Assembly: GCF_020172085.1 (NCBI RefSeq)
Contig: NZ_JAIVAT010000001.1
Span: 40,728-104,727 of the forward strand
DNA: 64,000 nucleotides
Source of the DNA: Rossellomorea aquimaris
GTDB taxonomy: Bacteria > Bacillota > Bacilli > Bacillales > Bacillaceae_B
Direction: 5' to 3'
This document shows, piece by piece, positions 53,468 through 60,460 of the stretch (position 1 is the stretch's first letter; every line of letters begins with the position of its first letter). The position numbers were made by a program, and so were the translations under genes. Under the pieces are notes generated by a model. It ran no database searches, had not been told where the DNA came from, and saw only the letters and a program-made list of their open reading frames with translations.

Positions 53468-54571
53468 ATGAAAGAAATAGAATTGAAACTTCAAGGAAAA
53501 CTCAACAGGTTGACCAATCATACATTCAAGTTTGACGAAAGAATCAAGGATGGTTGGTTTTCAGCTGTCTATTTTTTGAAAACGAAGGAAATCGCCAAGA
53601 AGAAAAAGCCGGATGCATATGTCACTATGCAATTTTTTCAAAAGACTCACGCCGTGATATGCGGAACCGATGAAGTCATCGCCCTTCTGCATACATTCGC
53701 TGATAACCCGGAGAATCTCGAAATCCATTCCTTAAAGGATGGAGACCAGATCTCTCCGTTTGAAACGGTACTGACCATCAAGGGGCGATACCAGGACTTT
53801 GGTTATTTAGAAGGCATCATCGATGGCATACTTGCCAGAAGAACATCCGTGGCGACGAGTGTTTATAATGTCATGAAAGCCGCTTCCCTTTCCGGGAAAC
53901 AAAAGCCCGTCATCTTTATGGGTGACCGAGATGATCACTTCACGCAGCAGGCGGGAGACGGTTATGCAGCCTTCATCGGGGGATCCACAGCCCAGGCGAC
54001 TCACGCCATGAACGAATGGTGGGGAAAGAAAGGGATGGGGACCATGCCACATGCCCTCATCCAATTATTCAACGGTGACATTGTCGAGGCAACGAAAGCG
54101 TACAAGGAAACATTTCCTGAAGACGAGCTTATCGCCCTTGTCGACTACAATAATGACGTCATTACTGACTCATTAAAGGTCGCGAGAGAGTTTGGATCGG
54201 AATTAAAAGGGGTAAGGGTAGATACATCAAGAATGATGATCGATAAATATTTCCTCAGGAATCAGCACGTGCTTGGAACCTTTGATCCACGCGGGGTCAA
54301 TATGCAGTTGATCAATGCATTGAGAGACGCTTTGGACGAAGAAGGATACCATCACGTTAAGATTGTGGTATCAGGTGGTTTTAACGAAGACCGCATCCGT
54401 CAGTTTGAGGAAAATCAAGTTCCTGTCGATATGTACGGAGTGGGAAGCAGCCTTCTCAAGATCCACGTCGGGTTTACAGGTGACAATGTCGTCATTGATG
54501 GTTCTCCTGAAGCGAAGGCAGGAAGAAAGCTTCGTCCGAACCCCCGTCTGGAAAAAGTAGAATTCGAATAG
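53468..54571 (+). CDS. Nicotinate phosphoribosyltransferase
   Basis: A 367-residue enzyme of the nicotinate/quinolinate phosphoribosyltransferase superfamily, joining nicotinic acid and PRPP for NAD salvage. Typical segments: EGIIDGILARRTSVATSVYNVMKAA, GDRDDHFTQQAGDGYAAFIGGSTAQATHAMN, GVRVDTSRMM and IVVSGGFNEDRIRQF (phosphate-binding strand), ending with GVGSSLLKIHVGFTGDNV. It is shorter than PncB of enteric bacteria and belongs to the second type. ATG follows AAGGAG. Next gene is nine bases on, suggesting an operon. Confidence 0.88.
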   Translation: MKEIELKLQGKLNRLTNHTFKFDERIKDGWFSAVYFLKTKEIAKKKKPDAYVTMQFFQKTHAVICGTDEVIALLHTFADNPENLEIHSLKDGDQISPFETVLTIKGRYQDFGYLEGIIDGILARRTSVATSVYNVMKAASLSGKQKPVIFMGDRDDHFTQQAGDGYAAFIGGSTAQATHAMNEWWGKKGMGTMPHALIQLFNGDIVEATKAYKETFPEDELIALVDYNNDVITDSLKVAREFGSELKGVRVDTSRMMIDKYFLRNQHVLGTFDPRGVNMQLINALRDALDEEGYHHVKIVVSGGFNEDRIRQFEENQVPVDMYGVGSSLLKIHVGFTGDNVVIDGSPEAKAGRKLRPNPRLEKVEFE

Positions 54572-54579
54572 GTGAGAAC

Positions 54580-55230
54580 ATGCAGGAAAGCACGTTAGAT
54601 CTTGAGCGATTCAGACAAAAAAAACAGAAGATCGCAGAAGAACAGGTACAGGATCTCTACCGGAAAGCGTTTGAATACGCGCTCAAGGAAACAAATATAA
54701 GGGAAAAGGTGCGGGCGAAGATGATCTTCTCCAAACGTTTCCTTCACCAAGATCAGACTCGTTTAGCCGGAAGAGTGGAGAAATTATTTCAAGAATGGTT
54801 TTTGTTCGACTATAAGACCATCAAGGGACAAACTCTATTCTTTCAATTTCTTCAGTCATATCCGCTTCATGAATCAGCGAAGCTCCTCGGTGCCGTTGTA
54901 TTGACGGCAGCCTGGGAACCCGTCACAGTGAAGGAAAAGAATGGACTGATCCTCCGCTGTCAGCATCTCATCCATGGAGATGAGGTCTCTGTTAAAATCA
55001 ACCCTGATTGTCTGGAAAAGGAAATCCATGAAGGACAGTCCTTTTTCGTGAGGAAAGTCCCTCTCGTCGTACATGAGTGGATCTTAGGTCCTGTTTTTCC
55101 TGTGCATTCCGAGGACATACGGGAAAAACTTAAAGATCACTACGGTCAAATGAATCAAGAAACTGGGGTATTATGGAGAACATTTTTGAAAGAAGAAGCC
55201 CCAAACTTTATTCTACCCAGTCTTTCATAG
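54580..55230 (+). CDS. Hypothetical protein, 216 aa, between NaPRTase and murC
   Basis: A 216-residue soluble protein I do not recognise. It begins with a basic, helix-rich region (RFRQKKQKIAEEQVQDLYRKAFEYAL), has a central KTIKGQTLFFQFLQSYP, then beta-rich segments (VLTAAWEPVTVKEKNGLILRCQHLIHGDEVSV) and a hydrophobic end. No catalytic signature or signal peptide. ATG lies close behind AGGTGAG and only eight bases from the previous stop, so it is co-transcribed with the NAD-salvage gene. The combination may hint at an RNA or nucleotide role but nothing proves it. Confidence 0.75.
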   Translation: MQESTLDLERFRQKKQKIAEEQVQDLYRKAFEYALKETNIREKVRAKMIFSKRFLHQDQTRLAGRVEKLFQEWFLFDYKTIKGQTLFFQFLQSYPLHESAKLLGAVVLTAAWEPVTVKEKNGLILRCQHLIHGDEVSVKINPDCLEKEIHEGQSFFVRKVPLVVHEWILGPVFPVHSEDIREKLKDHYGQMNQETGVLWRTFLKEEAPNFILPSLS

Positions 55231-55390
55231 CTTGTGCATGGTCAGGCATTTTAAAAAATGATATAATGTTTCAAGTTGAAGAAAGTTCGCTTTCTTCTAT
55301 ACTCAGAATATCGAAAGCGAAAGACCGATGGCAAAATAAATATTGATTTCATATAATGCTTTTAGATAGACGATTGTTGGAGGTTCTATT

Positions 55391-56710
55391 ATGACGATAT
55401 ATCATTTCGTAGGAATTAAGGGGTCGGGCATGAGTGCGTTAGCCCAAATACTCCACGATATGGACTACGAGGTCCAAGGATCTGACGTAGATAAGTATTT
55501 CTTTACACAGAAAGCCCTGGATGAATCAAATATAAAAATTCTCCCTTTCCAAAAAGAAAACATTGGAGGGGATATGCACGTGATCGCAGGGAATGCATTC
55601 CCTGATACCCATGAAGAAATCCAAGAAGCTGTGGAACAAGGACTGCCTGTGACCAGATATCATAAATTCCTTGGTGACTTCATGCAGAAATTCACAAGCG
55701 TAGCCGTGACGGGCGCACATGGAAAAACGTCCACGACCGGACTGTTGGCACATGTCATCAGTGGGGCAAAGCCCACTTCCTTCCTGATCGGGGATGGAAC
55801 GGGTAAAGGAGAAGTCGATGCTCAATACTTTGTATTCGAAGCGTGCGAATATCGCCGTCACTTCCTATCCTACTTCCCGGATTACGCCATCATGACGAAC
55901 ATCGATTTCGATCATCCCGACTATTTTGCCAACGTGGATGACGTCTTCTCTGCGTTCCAAGAGATGGCTATGCAAGTGAAAAAAGGAATCATTGCATGCG
56001 GAGATGACGAGCAGCTGCAAAAGATCCAGGCTCAGGTCCCAGTAGTATTCTACGGCTTCGCCGAGGAAAATGACTTTCAGGCGAGAAACGTATCTAGGGA
56101 CAGTTCAGGTACTTCATTCGATGTGTTTGTCCGTAATGAGTTCTATGCTGCATTCAAAATCCCTACATTCGGGGACCATAACATCATGAATGCCCTGTCC
56201 GTCATTGCGATCTGTCACTATGAGGAACTCGATACAGCTGTCGTACAGGAACGTTTAAGCACATTTAAAGGAGTCAAACGCCGTTTCTCCGAAAAAGAAG
56301 TGGGCACGCAGATCCTGATTGATGACTACGCTCATCATCCGACTGAAATCAAGGCAACCGTTGACTCGGCAAGACAGAAATATCCTGAAAAAGAAATCAT
56401 CGCGGTCTTCCAGCCGCACACATTTACACGTACGCAAACCTTCCTTTCTGAGTTTGCTGAAACATTGAGTCTTTCAGACAAAGTGTACCTTTGTGAAATC
56501 TTTGGTTCTGCCCGTGAAAACCATGGGAAACTTTCCATCCATGATCTAGAGAGCAAGATCGAAGGATGCGAAATCATCGATGAACAAGACACGACTGCCT
56601 TGCTCAAGCATGAAAATGCCGTCCTTATTTTCATGGGGGCAGGAGACATTCAGAAATTCCAGCAGGCGTATGAAGAGACGCTTGGGGCACAAGTGAAGGA
56701 AGAAAAATAA
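55391..56710 (+). CDS. murC: UDP-N-acetylmuramate-L-alanine ligase
   Basis: A 439-residue ATP-dependent ligase that adds L-alanine to UDP-MurNAc, the first peptide step of peptidoglycan synthesis. The N-terminal UDP-binding motif is [15 protein letters not shown] (about residues 7-21), the P-loop [11 protein letters not shown] (about 109-119), then EACEYRRHF and [10 protein letters not shown], followed by the C-terminal [16 protein letters not shown] follows GGAGG. It has an intrinsic terminator, so it is not in an operon with the next gene, which faces it. Confidence 0.97.
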   Translation: MTIYHFVGIKGSGMSALAQILHDMDYEVQGSDVDKYFFTQKALDESNIKILPFQKENIGGDMHVIAGNAFPDTHEEIQEAVEQGLPVTRYHKFLGDFMQKFTSVAVTGAHGKTSTTGLLAHVISGAKPTSFLIGDGTGKGEVDAQYFVFEACEYRRHFLSYFPDYAIMTNIDFDHPDYFANVDDVFSAFQEMAMQVKKGIIACGDDEQLQKIQAQVPVVFYGFAEENDFQARNVSRDSSGTSFDVFVRNEFYAAFKIPTFGDHNIMNALSVIAICHYEELDTAVVQERLSTFKGVKRRFSEKEVGTQILIDDYAHHPTEIKATVDSARQKYPEKEIIAVFQPHTFTRTQTFLSEFAETLSLSDKVYLCEIFGSARENHGKLSIHDLESKIEGCEIIDEQDTTALLKHENAVLIFMGAGDIQKFQQAYEETLGAQVKEEK

Positions 56711-56716
56711 ATGGAG

Positions 56717-56745
56717 AAACCGGTTCTTATGGGAACCGGTTTTTT
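56717..56745 (+). terminator. Intrinsic terminator after murC
   Basis: AAACCGGTTC and GAACCGGTTT form a perfect 10-bp stem with a six-base loop and a T run. Confidence 0.9.
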
Positions 56746-56771
56746 GTTTTTGTCTGATAGTGGGGATTTTA

Positions 56772-56846
56772 CAGGTGAAATTGGGTGAACGTTCAGCAGG
56801 AGAACATGCGTCGGAATTCAACAGTTGAAACCAGATGTCAAAACCA
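56772..56846. repeat. Possible tandem repeats, 25 bp period, CAGGTGAAA core
   Basis: CAGGTGAAA, CAGGAGAAC and CAGTTGAAA start at 56772, 56797 and 56822, exactly 25 bases apart, in the gap between the murC and ampS terminators. Only three units and loose cores, so weaker than the 20-21 bp tracts. Confidence 0.45.
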
Positions 56847-56868
56847 AGAGATACAGAAACAAAACCAC

Positions 56869-56899
56869 AAAAAACCACCATCATTCATCATGACGGTGG
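56869..56899 (-). terminator. Terminator of the M29 aminopeptidase gene
   Basis: On the minus strand CCACC-gTCAT and ATGAtGGTGG pair around a five-base loop, followed by TTTTTT. Confidence 0.82.
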
Positions 56900-56908
56900 C
56901 TCTCATTC

Positions 56909-58024
56909 TTACTTCAAATTCTCCGGATTCAACACTTCAAGTTCTTCCACGACAAATCTTCCGTCTTTACGGATCAGGACATCGTCGAAATAAATTTCGC
57001 CTCCACCGTACTCAGGACGCTGGATCATCACCATGTCCCAGTGGATGTTGGAGTGATTTCCATTATAGGCTTCTTCGTAGCATTCACCAGGTGTGAAGTG
57101 GAAGCTGCCGTCGATCTTTTCGTCAAAAAGGATGTCCTGCATCGGGTGCTGAATGAACGGATTCACGCCAATGGCGAATTCACCTACATATCTTGCCCCT
57201 TCATCTGTATCAAAGATTTTGTTGATTCGATCGGTATCGTTTGCCGTAGCTTCCACAATCTTACCTTCTTTGAATGTCAACTTCACATTTTCGAAAGTGA
57301 ATCCATTGTAAGGAGATGGTGTATTGTAGGAAATGACGCCATTTACGGAATCTTTCACTGGTGCGCTGTACACTTCGCCATCAGGAATGTTCAGACGTCC
57401 TGCACATTTCACGGCTGGGATGTCCTTGATGGAGAATGAAAGGTCCGTCCCTTCTCCTACAAGGCGGACTTTGTCTGTTTTATTCATGAGTTCAACGAGG
57501 TTATCCATGGCTTTGTCCATTTTGCTGTAGTCCAGGTTGCACACGTCGAAGTAGAAGTCTTCGAATCCTTCTGTGCTCATGTTTGCAAGCTGTGCCATCG
57601 ATGTAGTCGGATAGCGGAGTACAACCCATTTTTTCTTAGGAACGCGAATTTCTCTATGTACTTTCTTCCCGATTGTATTGCCGTGGATCTTCATCTTTTC
57701 GTCAGGGACATCGGATTGTTCGCTGATGTTGTCACCTGCACGCAAACCGATGTATGCATCCATCTGCTCCATGACGTTCGCTTCGAAGCTTGAGATCATA
57801 TCGTATTGCTCTTCCTGTGCTCCCATTAATAATGCACGGTCTACTGCGTGATCTTTGATGGATACGAATGGATATCCCCCGACCGCATAAGCTTCTTTCA
57901 CAAGTGCCGTCACTAGTTCGCGCTGCAAACCGAAGTTTTCAATCAATACTTTTTCGCCCGGCTGTAATTGAACAGAATATTGAATTAAATTTTTAGCCAG
58001 TTTTTCAATGCGTGGATCTTTCAT
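56909..58024 (-). CDS. M29 family aminopeptidase
   Basis: A 371-residue metallo-aminopeptidase of the thermophilic AmpT/AmpS type, which removes N-terminal residues in the cytoplasm. Signatures: GEGTDLSFSI (about residues 193-202), YVGEFAIGVNP (metal Glu), GSFHFTPGECYEEAYNGNHSNIHWDMV (metal ligands Glu, His, His, Asp) near 310-335. It is shorter than B. subtilis AmpS (about 410). One codon stretch (57442-57451) contains the recurring 10-mer, here in minus-strand sense. ATG follows a GGGGGA site. Convergent with murC. Confidence 0.9.
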   Translation of the reverse strand: MKDPRIEKLAKNLIQYSVQLQPGEKVLIENFGLQRELVTALVKEAYAVGGYPFVSIKDHAVDRALLMGAQEEQYDMISSFEANVMEQMDAYIGLRAGDNISEQSDVPDEKMKIHGNTIGKKVHREIRVPKKKWVVLRYPTTSMAQLANMSTEGFEDFYFDVCNLDYSKMDKAMDNLVELMNKTDKVRLVGEGTDLSFSIKDIPAVKCAGRLNIPDGEVYSAPVKDSVNGVISYNTPSPYNGFTFENVKLTFKEGKIVEATANDTDRINKIFDTDEGARYVGEFAIGVNPFIQHPMQDILFDEKIDGSFHFTPGECYEEAYNGNHSNIHWDMVMIQRPEYGGGEIYFDDVLIRKDGRFVVEELEVLNPENLK

Positions 58025-58173
58025 TCGATCTTCCCCCTTGTTTGTGGTCAGTATTATTGTACCCTAAAATGTTGTGGGATGAGAGAGCTGAAATGAGAAA
58101 TGCTCATCCAAGTGAATATTTTTTTATTTTTCATGCAGGAAAATTCCTAACGAGGGAGAAATACTAGTATAAT

Positions 58174-58198
58174 GTTTAATTGTTCATCATAAGGGTAA
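58174..58198 (+). promoter_or_regulatory. Sigma-B-type promoter of ytxG
   Basis: GTTTAA, 13 bases, GGGTAA is near the sigma-B consensus GTTTAA-N12-14-GGGTAT and ends 28 bases before ytxG. The B. subtilis ytxGHJ operon is a known general-stress unit, so this fits. Confidence 0.85.
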
Positions 58199-58226
58199 AG
58201 GATTTTTATACATGGAGGTGTGGCAT

Positions 58227-58748
58227 ATGGAAATAATTCTTTATCTGAGCGTTGCTGTAATAGCCGTTGCATTTTTTATTTTAGTTTTGAGTGTCATGAA
58301 GACTTTGAAGTCACTCGGCTCAACCTTGGACAGTGTTTCGACGACATTGACCGGACTTGAGAGCCAGCTTCAAGGAGTAACAAAGGAATCTACAGAACTA
58401 CTACATAAAACAAATTTATTGGCTGAGGATATCCAGAAGAAATCCGAGGATCTAAACACGGTTGTTTATGCGGTAAGGGATGTAGGGCATTCCATCCAGA
58501 ACCTTAATAACTCAGTGAAGAAGGTAAGCACATCCATTTCAACCGAACTGGAGCGTAACCAGGGTAAGATTTCACAAGTGGTTCAATGGGGTAATGCATT
58601 TATTGAGTTAAAGGACAAATGGAAACAAAAACAGGAAAAACAGCCAACACAACCTGATGTTGCTGAGGTAGCTGTTCCAAACCAAGCATCCAAGGAAGTT
58701 CGATCTCGAGAAAAATTAGTTAAAAGAGCAAGATCTTATAACAATTAG
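58227..58748 (+). CDS. ytxG: General stress protein YtxG (DUF948)
   Basis: A 173-residue protein with one N-terminal membrane span ([22 protein letters not shown]) and a long soluble helical domain of the DUF948 type, rich in heptad leucine/serine patterns ([40 protein letters not shown]), so probably coiled coil. In B. subtilis it is induced by stress and stationary phase; mechanism unknown. ATG at 58227 follows GGAGGTG by six bases. Led by the sigma-B-type promoter and followed by ytxH 16 bases on. Confidence 0.92.
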   Translation: MEIILYLSVAVIAVAFFILVLSVMKTLKSLGSTLDSVSTTLTGLESQLQGVTKESTELLHKTNLLAEDIQKKSEDLNTVVYAVRDVGHSIQNLNNSVKKVSTSISTELERNQGKISQVVQWGNAFIELKDKWKQKQEKQPTQPDVAEVAVPNQASKEVRSREKLVKRARSYNN

Positions 58749-58764
58749 AGAGGGGAATTTTTAC

Positions 58765-59247
58765 ATGACTCAACAGTACAATCAAAACCAGAACCAAAAT
58801 CAGGCAAACGACAGCAACAACATCAACTCAAAGGATTTCATGATCGGAACATTGATCGGGGGAATCGTAGGAGCTGCAACGGCCCTATTACTCGCTCCTA
58901 AATCCGGTAAAGACCTTCGCCACGATATCAATGAGCAGGCTGGCGTCCTGAAAGAAAAGACAGGTCAATGGAAGGACACGGCTGTTGAGAAGAGCAATGA
59001 GTTTGCCGCAGTCGCGAAAGAAAAATCTTCTGCCCTTACAAAATCAGTACAAGAGCAATCCAACAATGTGGTTGGGAAGCTAAAAACATACCGTTCCAAC
59101 AATAAAGAGCTGGAGGAAACAACAGATGAGCTGCAAGCTGTTCCTGTAGGTGAAACTTCACCTGTCGAAGAAACAGAAGACGTGAATCAAAAGCTCGAGG
59201 AAACGAAAAAGGCATTCGATGAAACTGAAAAATCATACAATCAGTAA
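58765..59247 (+). CDS. ytxH: General stress protein YtxH
   Basis: A 160-residue YtxH-domain protein: a polar Asn/Gln-rich N-terminus, then the membrane-like signature MIGTLIGGIVGAATALLLAPKSGKDLRHDI (about residues 27-56), and a long Lys/Glu/Thr-rich helical tail. This glycine-rich hairpin followed by APKSG is diagnostic of the family. Role unknown beyond association with the stress response. ATG follows GAGGGG. Ended by a hairpin (59262) before ytxJ. Confidence 0.94.
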   Translation: MTQQYNQNQNQNQANDSNNINSKDFMIGTLIGGIVGAATALLLAPKSGKDLRHDINEQAGVLKEKTGQWKDTAVEKSNEFAAVAKEKSSALTKSVQEQSNNVVGKLKTYRSNNKELEETTDELQAVPVGETSPVEETEDVNQKLEETKKAFDETEKSYNQ

Positions 59248-59261
59248 TGATTGATTCCAGG

Positions 59262-59297
59262 GACGGTGAAGTGATATGATTACTTCACCGTTTTTTT
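59262..59297 (+). terminator. Terminator between ytxH and ytxJ
   Basis: ACGGTGAAGT and ACTTCACCGT form a perfect 10-bp stem with a ten-base loop and six T residues. Strong enough to separate ytxGH from ytxJ, or at least reduce ytxJ. Confidence 0.85.
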
Positions 59298-59341
59298 GTT
59301 GGGTAAAAATCAACTACAGTTTCAAGGAAAGGAAGATATAG

Positions 59342-59656
59342 ATGAAAAAGATTGAAACCGTTCAGGAGTTTGAACAACTATCCGAAACCAATCCACGATT
59401 CTTCTTCATGAAACACAGCTTGACTTGTCCGGTAAGCTCCAGTGCTTTTAAAGAATACCAGTCATTTCTGAACAAGCATGAAGAGGAAGAAGGATATTAT
59501 CTAGCCGTTCAAGAGTCGAGAGAATTGTCCCATCATATTGCTGAAAAATACGGCATCAGGCACGAATCTCCCCAAGCCTTCCTGTTTATCGATGGAAAAC
59601 CAGGCTGGAACGCTTCCCATTGGAAGATTACCGAAAGTGAATTGGATAAGCTATAA
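59342..59656 (+). CDS. ytxJ: Bacillithiol-system redox protein YtxJ
   Basis: A 104-residue thioredoxin-fold protein with a monothiol-type active site, KHSLTCPVSSSAF (about residues 20-32), giving the TCPVS motif of the YtxJ family proposed to act with bacillithiol. The cis-proline lies in HESPQAFLF (about 81-89). ATG follows AAGGAAG. In B. subtilis it closes the ytxGHJ operon; here a terminator separates it from ytxH. Confidence 0.92.
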   Translation: MKKIETVQEFEQLSETNPRFFFMKHSLTCPVSSSAFKEYQSFLNKHEEEEGYYLAVQESRELSHHIAEKYGIRHESPQAFLFIDGKPGWNASHWKITESELDKL

Positions 59657-59662
59657 GGAAAT

Positions 59663-59691
59663 GGACTCTGATTTCATCAGGGTCTTTTTTT
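59663..59691 (+). terminator. Intrinsic terminator after ytxJ
   Basis: GGACTCTGAT and ATCAGGGTC pair with one mismatch and a three-base loop, then TTTTTTT. Confidence 0.85.
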
Positions 59692-59808
59692 ATTGTAAAC
59701 AGAGTTGAGAGGATGGGGAGGACTGCGTCGATTCTATGAGAGGACATTTGTAAATCAAGGCATGTAAAACAACTGGATTTGATAATTTTTGGTAATTTCG
59801 TACTCTAC

Positions 59809-59833
59809 GTTTATTCCTCTTCCTACAGGGAAA
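59809..59833 (+). promoter_or_regulatory. Sigma-B-like promoter before the second YtxH-like gene
   Basis: GTTTAT, 13 bases, GGGAAA: a looser match than the ytxG promoter but with the same spacing, 42 bases before the start at 59876. Confidence 0.5.
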
Positions 59834-59875
59834 GTAACTTGTAAGAATAAAAAACGATAAATGGAGGATCGATTC

Positions 59876-60421
59876 ATGACACAACCTGTACCTTATGAAA
59901 CCGGGACAAGAAATACGACGAAAGTGAAAAGTCAACGAAATGGGAAGCTGGTGAAGGGGATGGTCGTGGGAGCCGTCGTTGGTGGAGCCATTGCCATGCT
60001 GGATAAAACCACGAGAAAGAACGTCACTTCCAGAACATCAGACATGAAGGATTCCACAATGGATATGATAGGAAAAGTGAAAGAGAATCCTTCAGGAGTC
60101 GTGAATGACTGGCAGGACCGCCTGAAATCAGCGACGGGTGTGTTGAAGGAAGCAATTAGCGACGCTCAGAGCGTGTATGAAAAGGTGAATGATGATGTGA
60201 TAGATCAAGTGAATCAAATAAAGGATGATTCATCAGAAATGATTGCCACTACGAAAGAAGCGGCAGAAGAATTGAAGGACATTGGCGGCAAAGTGAAAGA
60301 GGCTGGGGAAGAAGTGACGGGGGAATCAGAGAACATGACAAGTTCTACCTCCACTGAAGAAGACAACACCATTCATCCGACGAACCGTACGAGCTCCATA
60401 CCTGGACAAGTTGGATCATAA
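59876..60421 (+). CDS. YtxH-like stress protein, 181 aa
   Basis: A second YtxH-type protein in the cluster. A basic N-terminus (TTKVKSQRNGKLVKG) leads to the glycine/valine-rich hairpin MVVGAVVGGAIAMLDKTTRKN (about residues 31-51) and then a long helical amphipathic tail with repeated acidic/basic heptads (IDQVNQIKDDSSEMIATTKEAAEELKDIGGKVKEA), like late-embryogenesis-type or gas-vesicle accessory proteins. ATG at 59876 follows GGAGG by seven bases; a longer start at 59861 is less likely. Its product is related to but clearly different from YtxH. Function unknown. Confidence 0.82.
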   Translation: MTQPVPYETGTRNTTKVKSQRNGKLVKGMVVGAVVGGAIAMLDKTTRKNVTSRTSDMKDSTMDMIGKVKENPSGVVNDWQDRLKSATGVLKEAISDAQSVYEKVNDDVIDQVNQIKDDSSEMIATTKEAAEELKDIGGKVKEAGEEVTGESENMTSSTSTEEDNTIHPTNRTSSIPGQVGS

Positions 60422-60425
60422 TAAA

Positions 60426-60453
60426 AAAACTGGCGTAATCGCCAGTTTTTTTG
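60426..60453. terminator. Bidirectional terminator before the FtsA-like gene
   Basis: AAAACTGGCG and CGCCAGTTTT form a perfect 10-bp stem with a four-base loop and A/T runs on both sides. Confidence 0.9.
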
Positions 60454-60460
60454 GTTTCTA

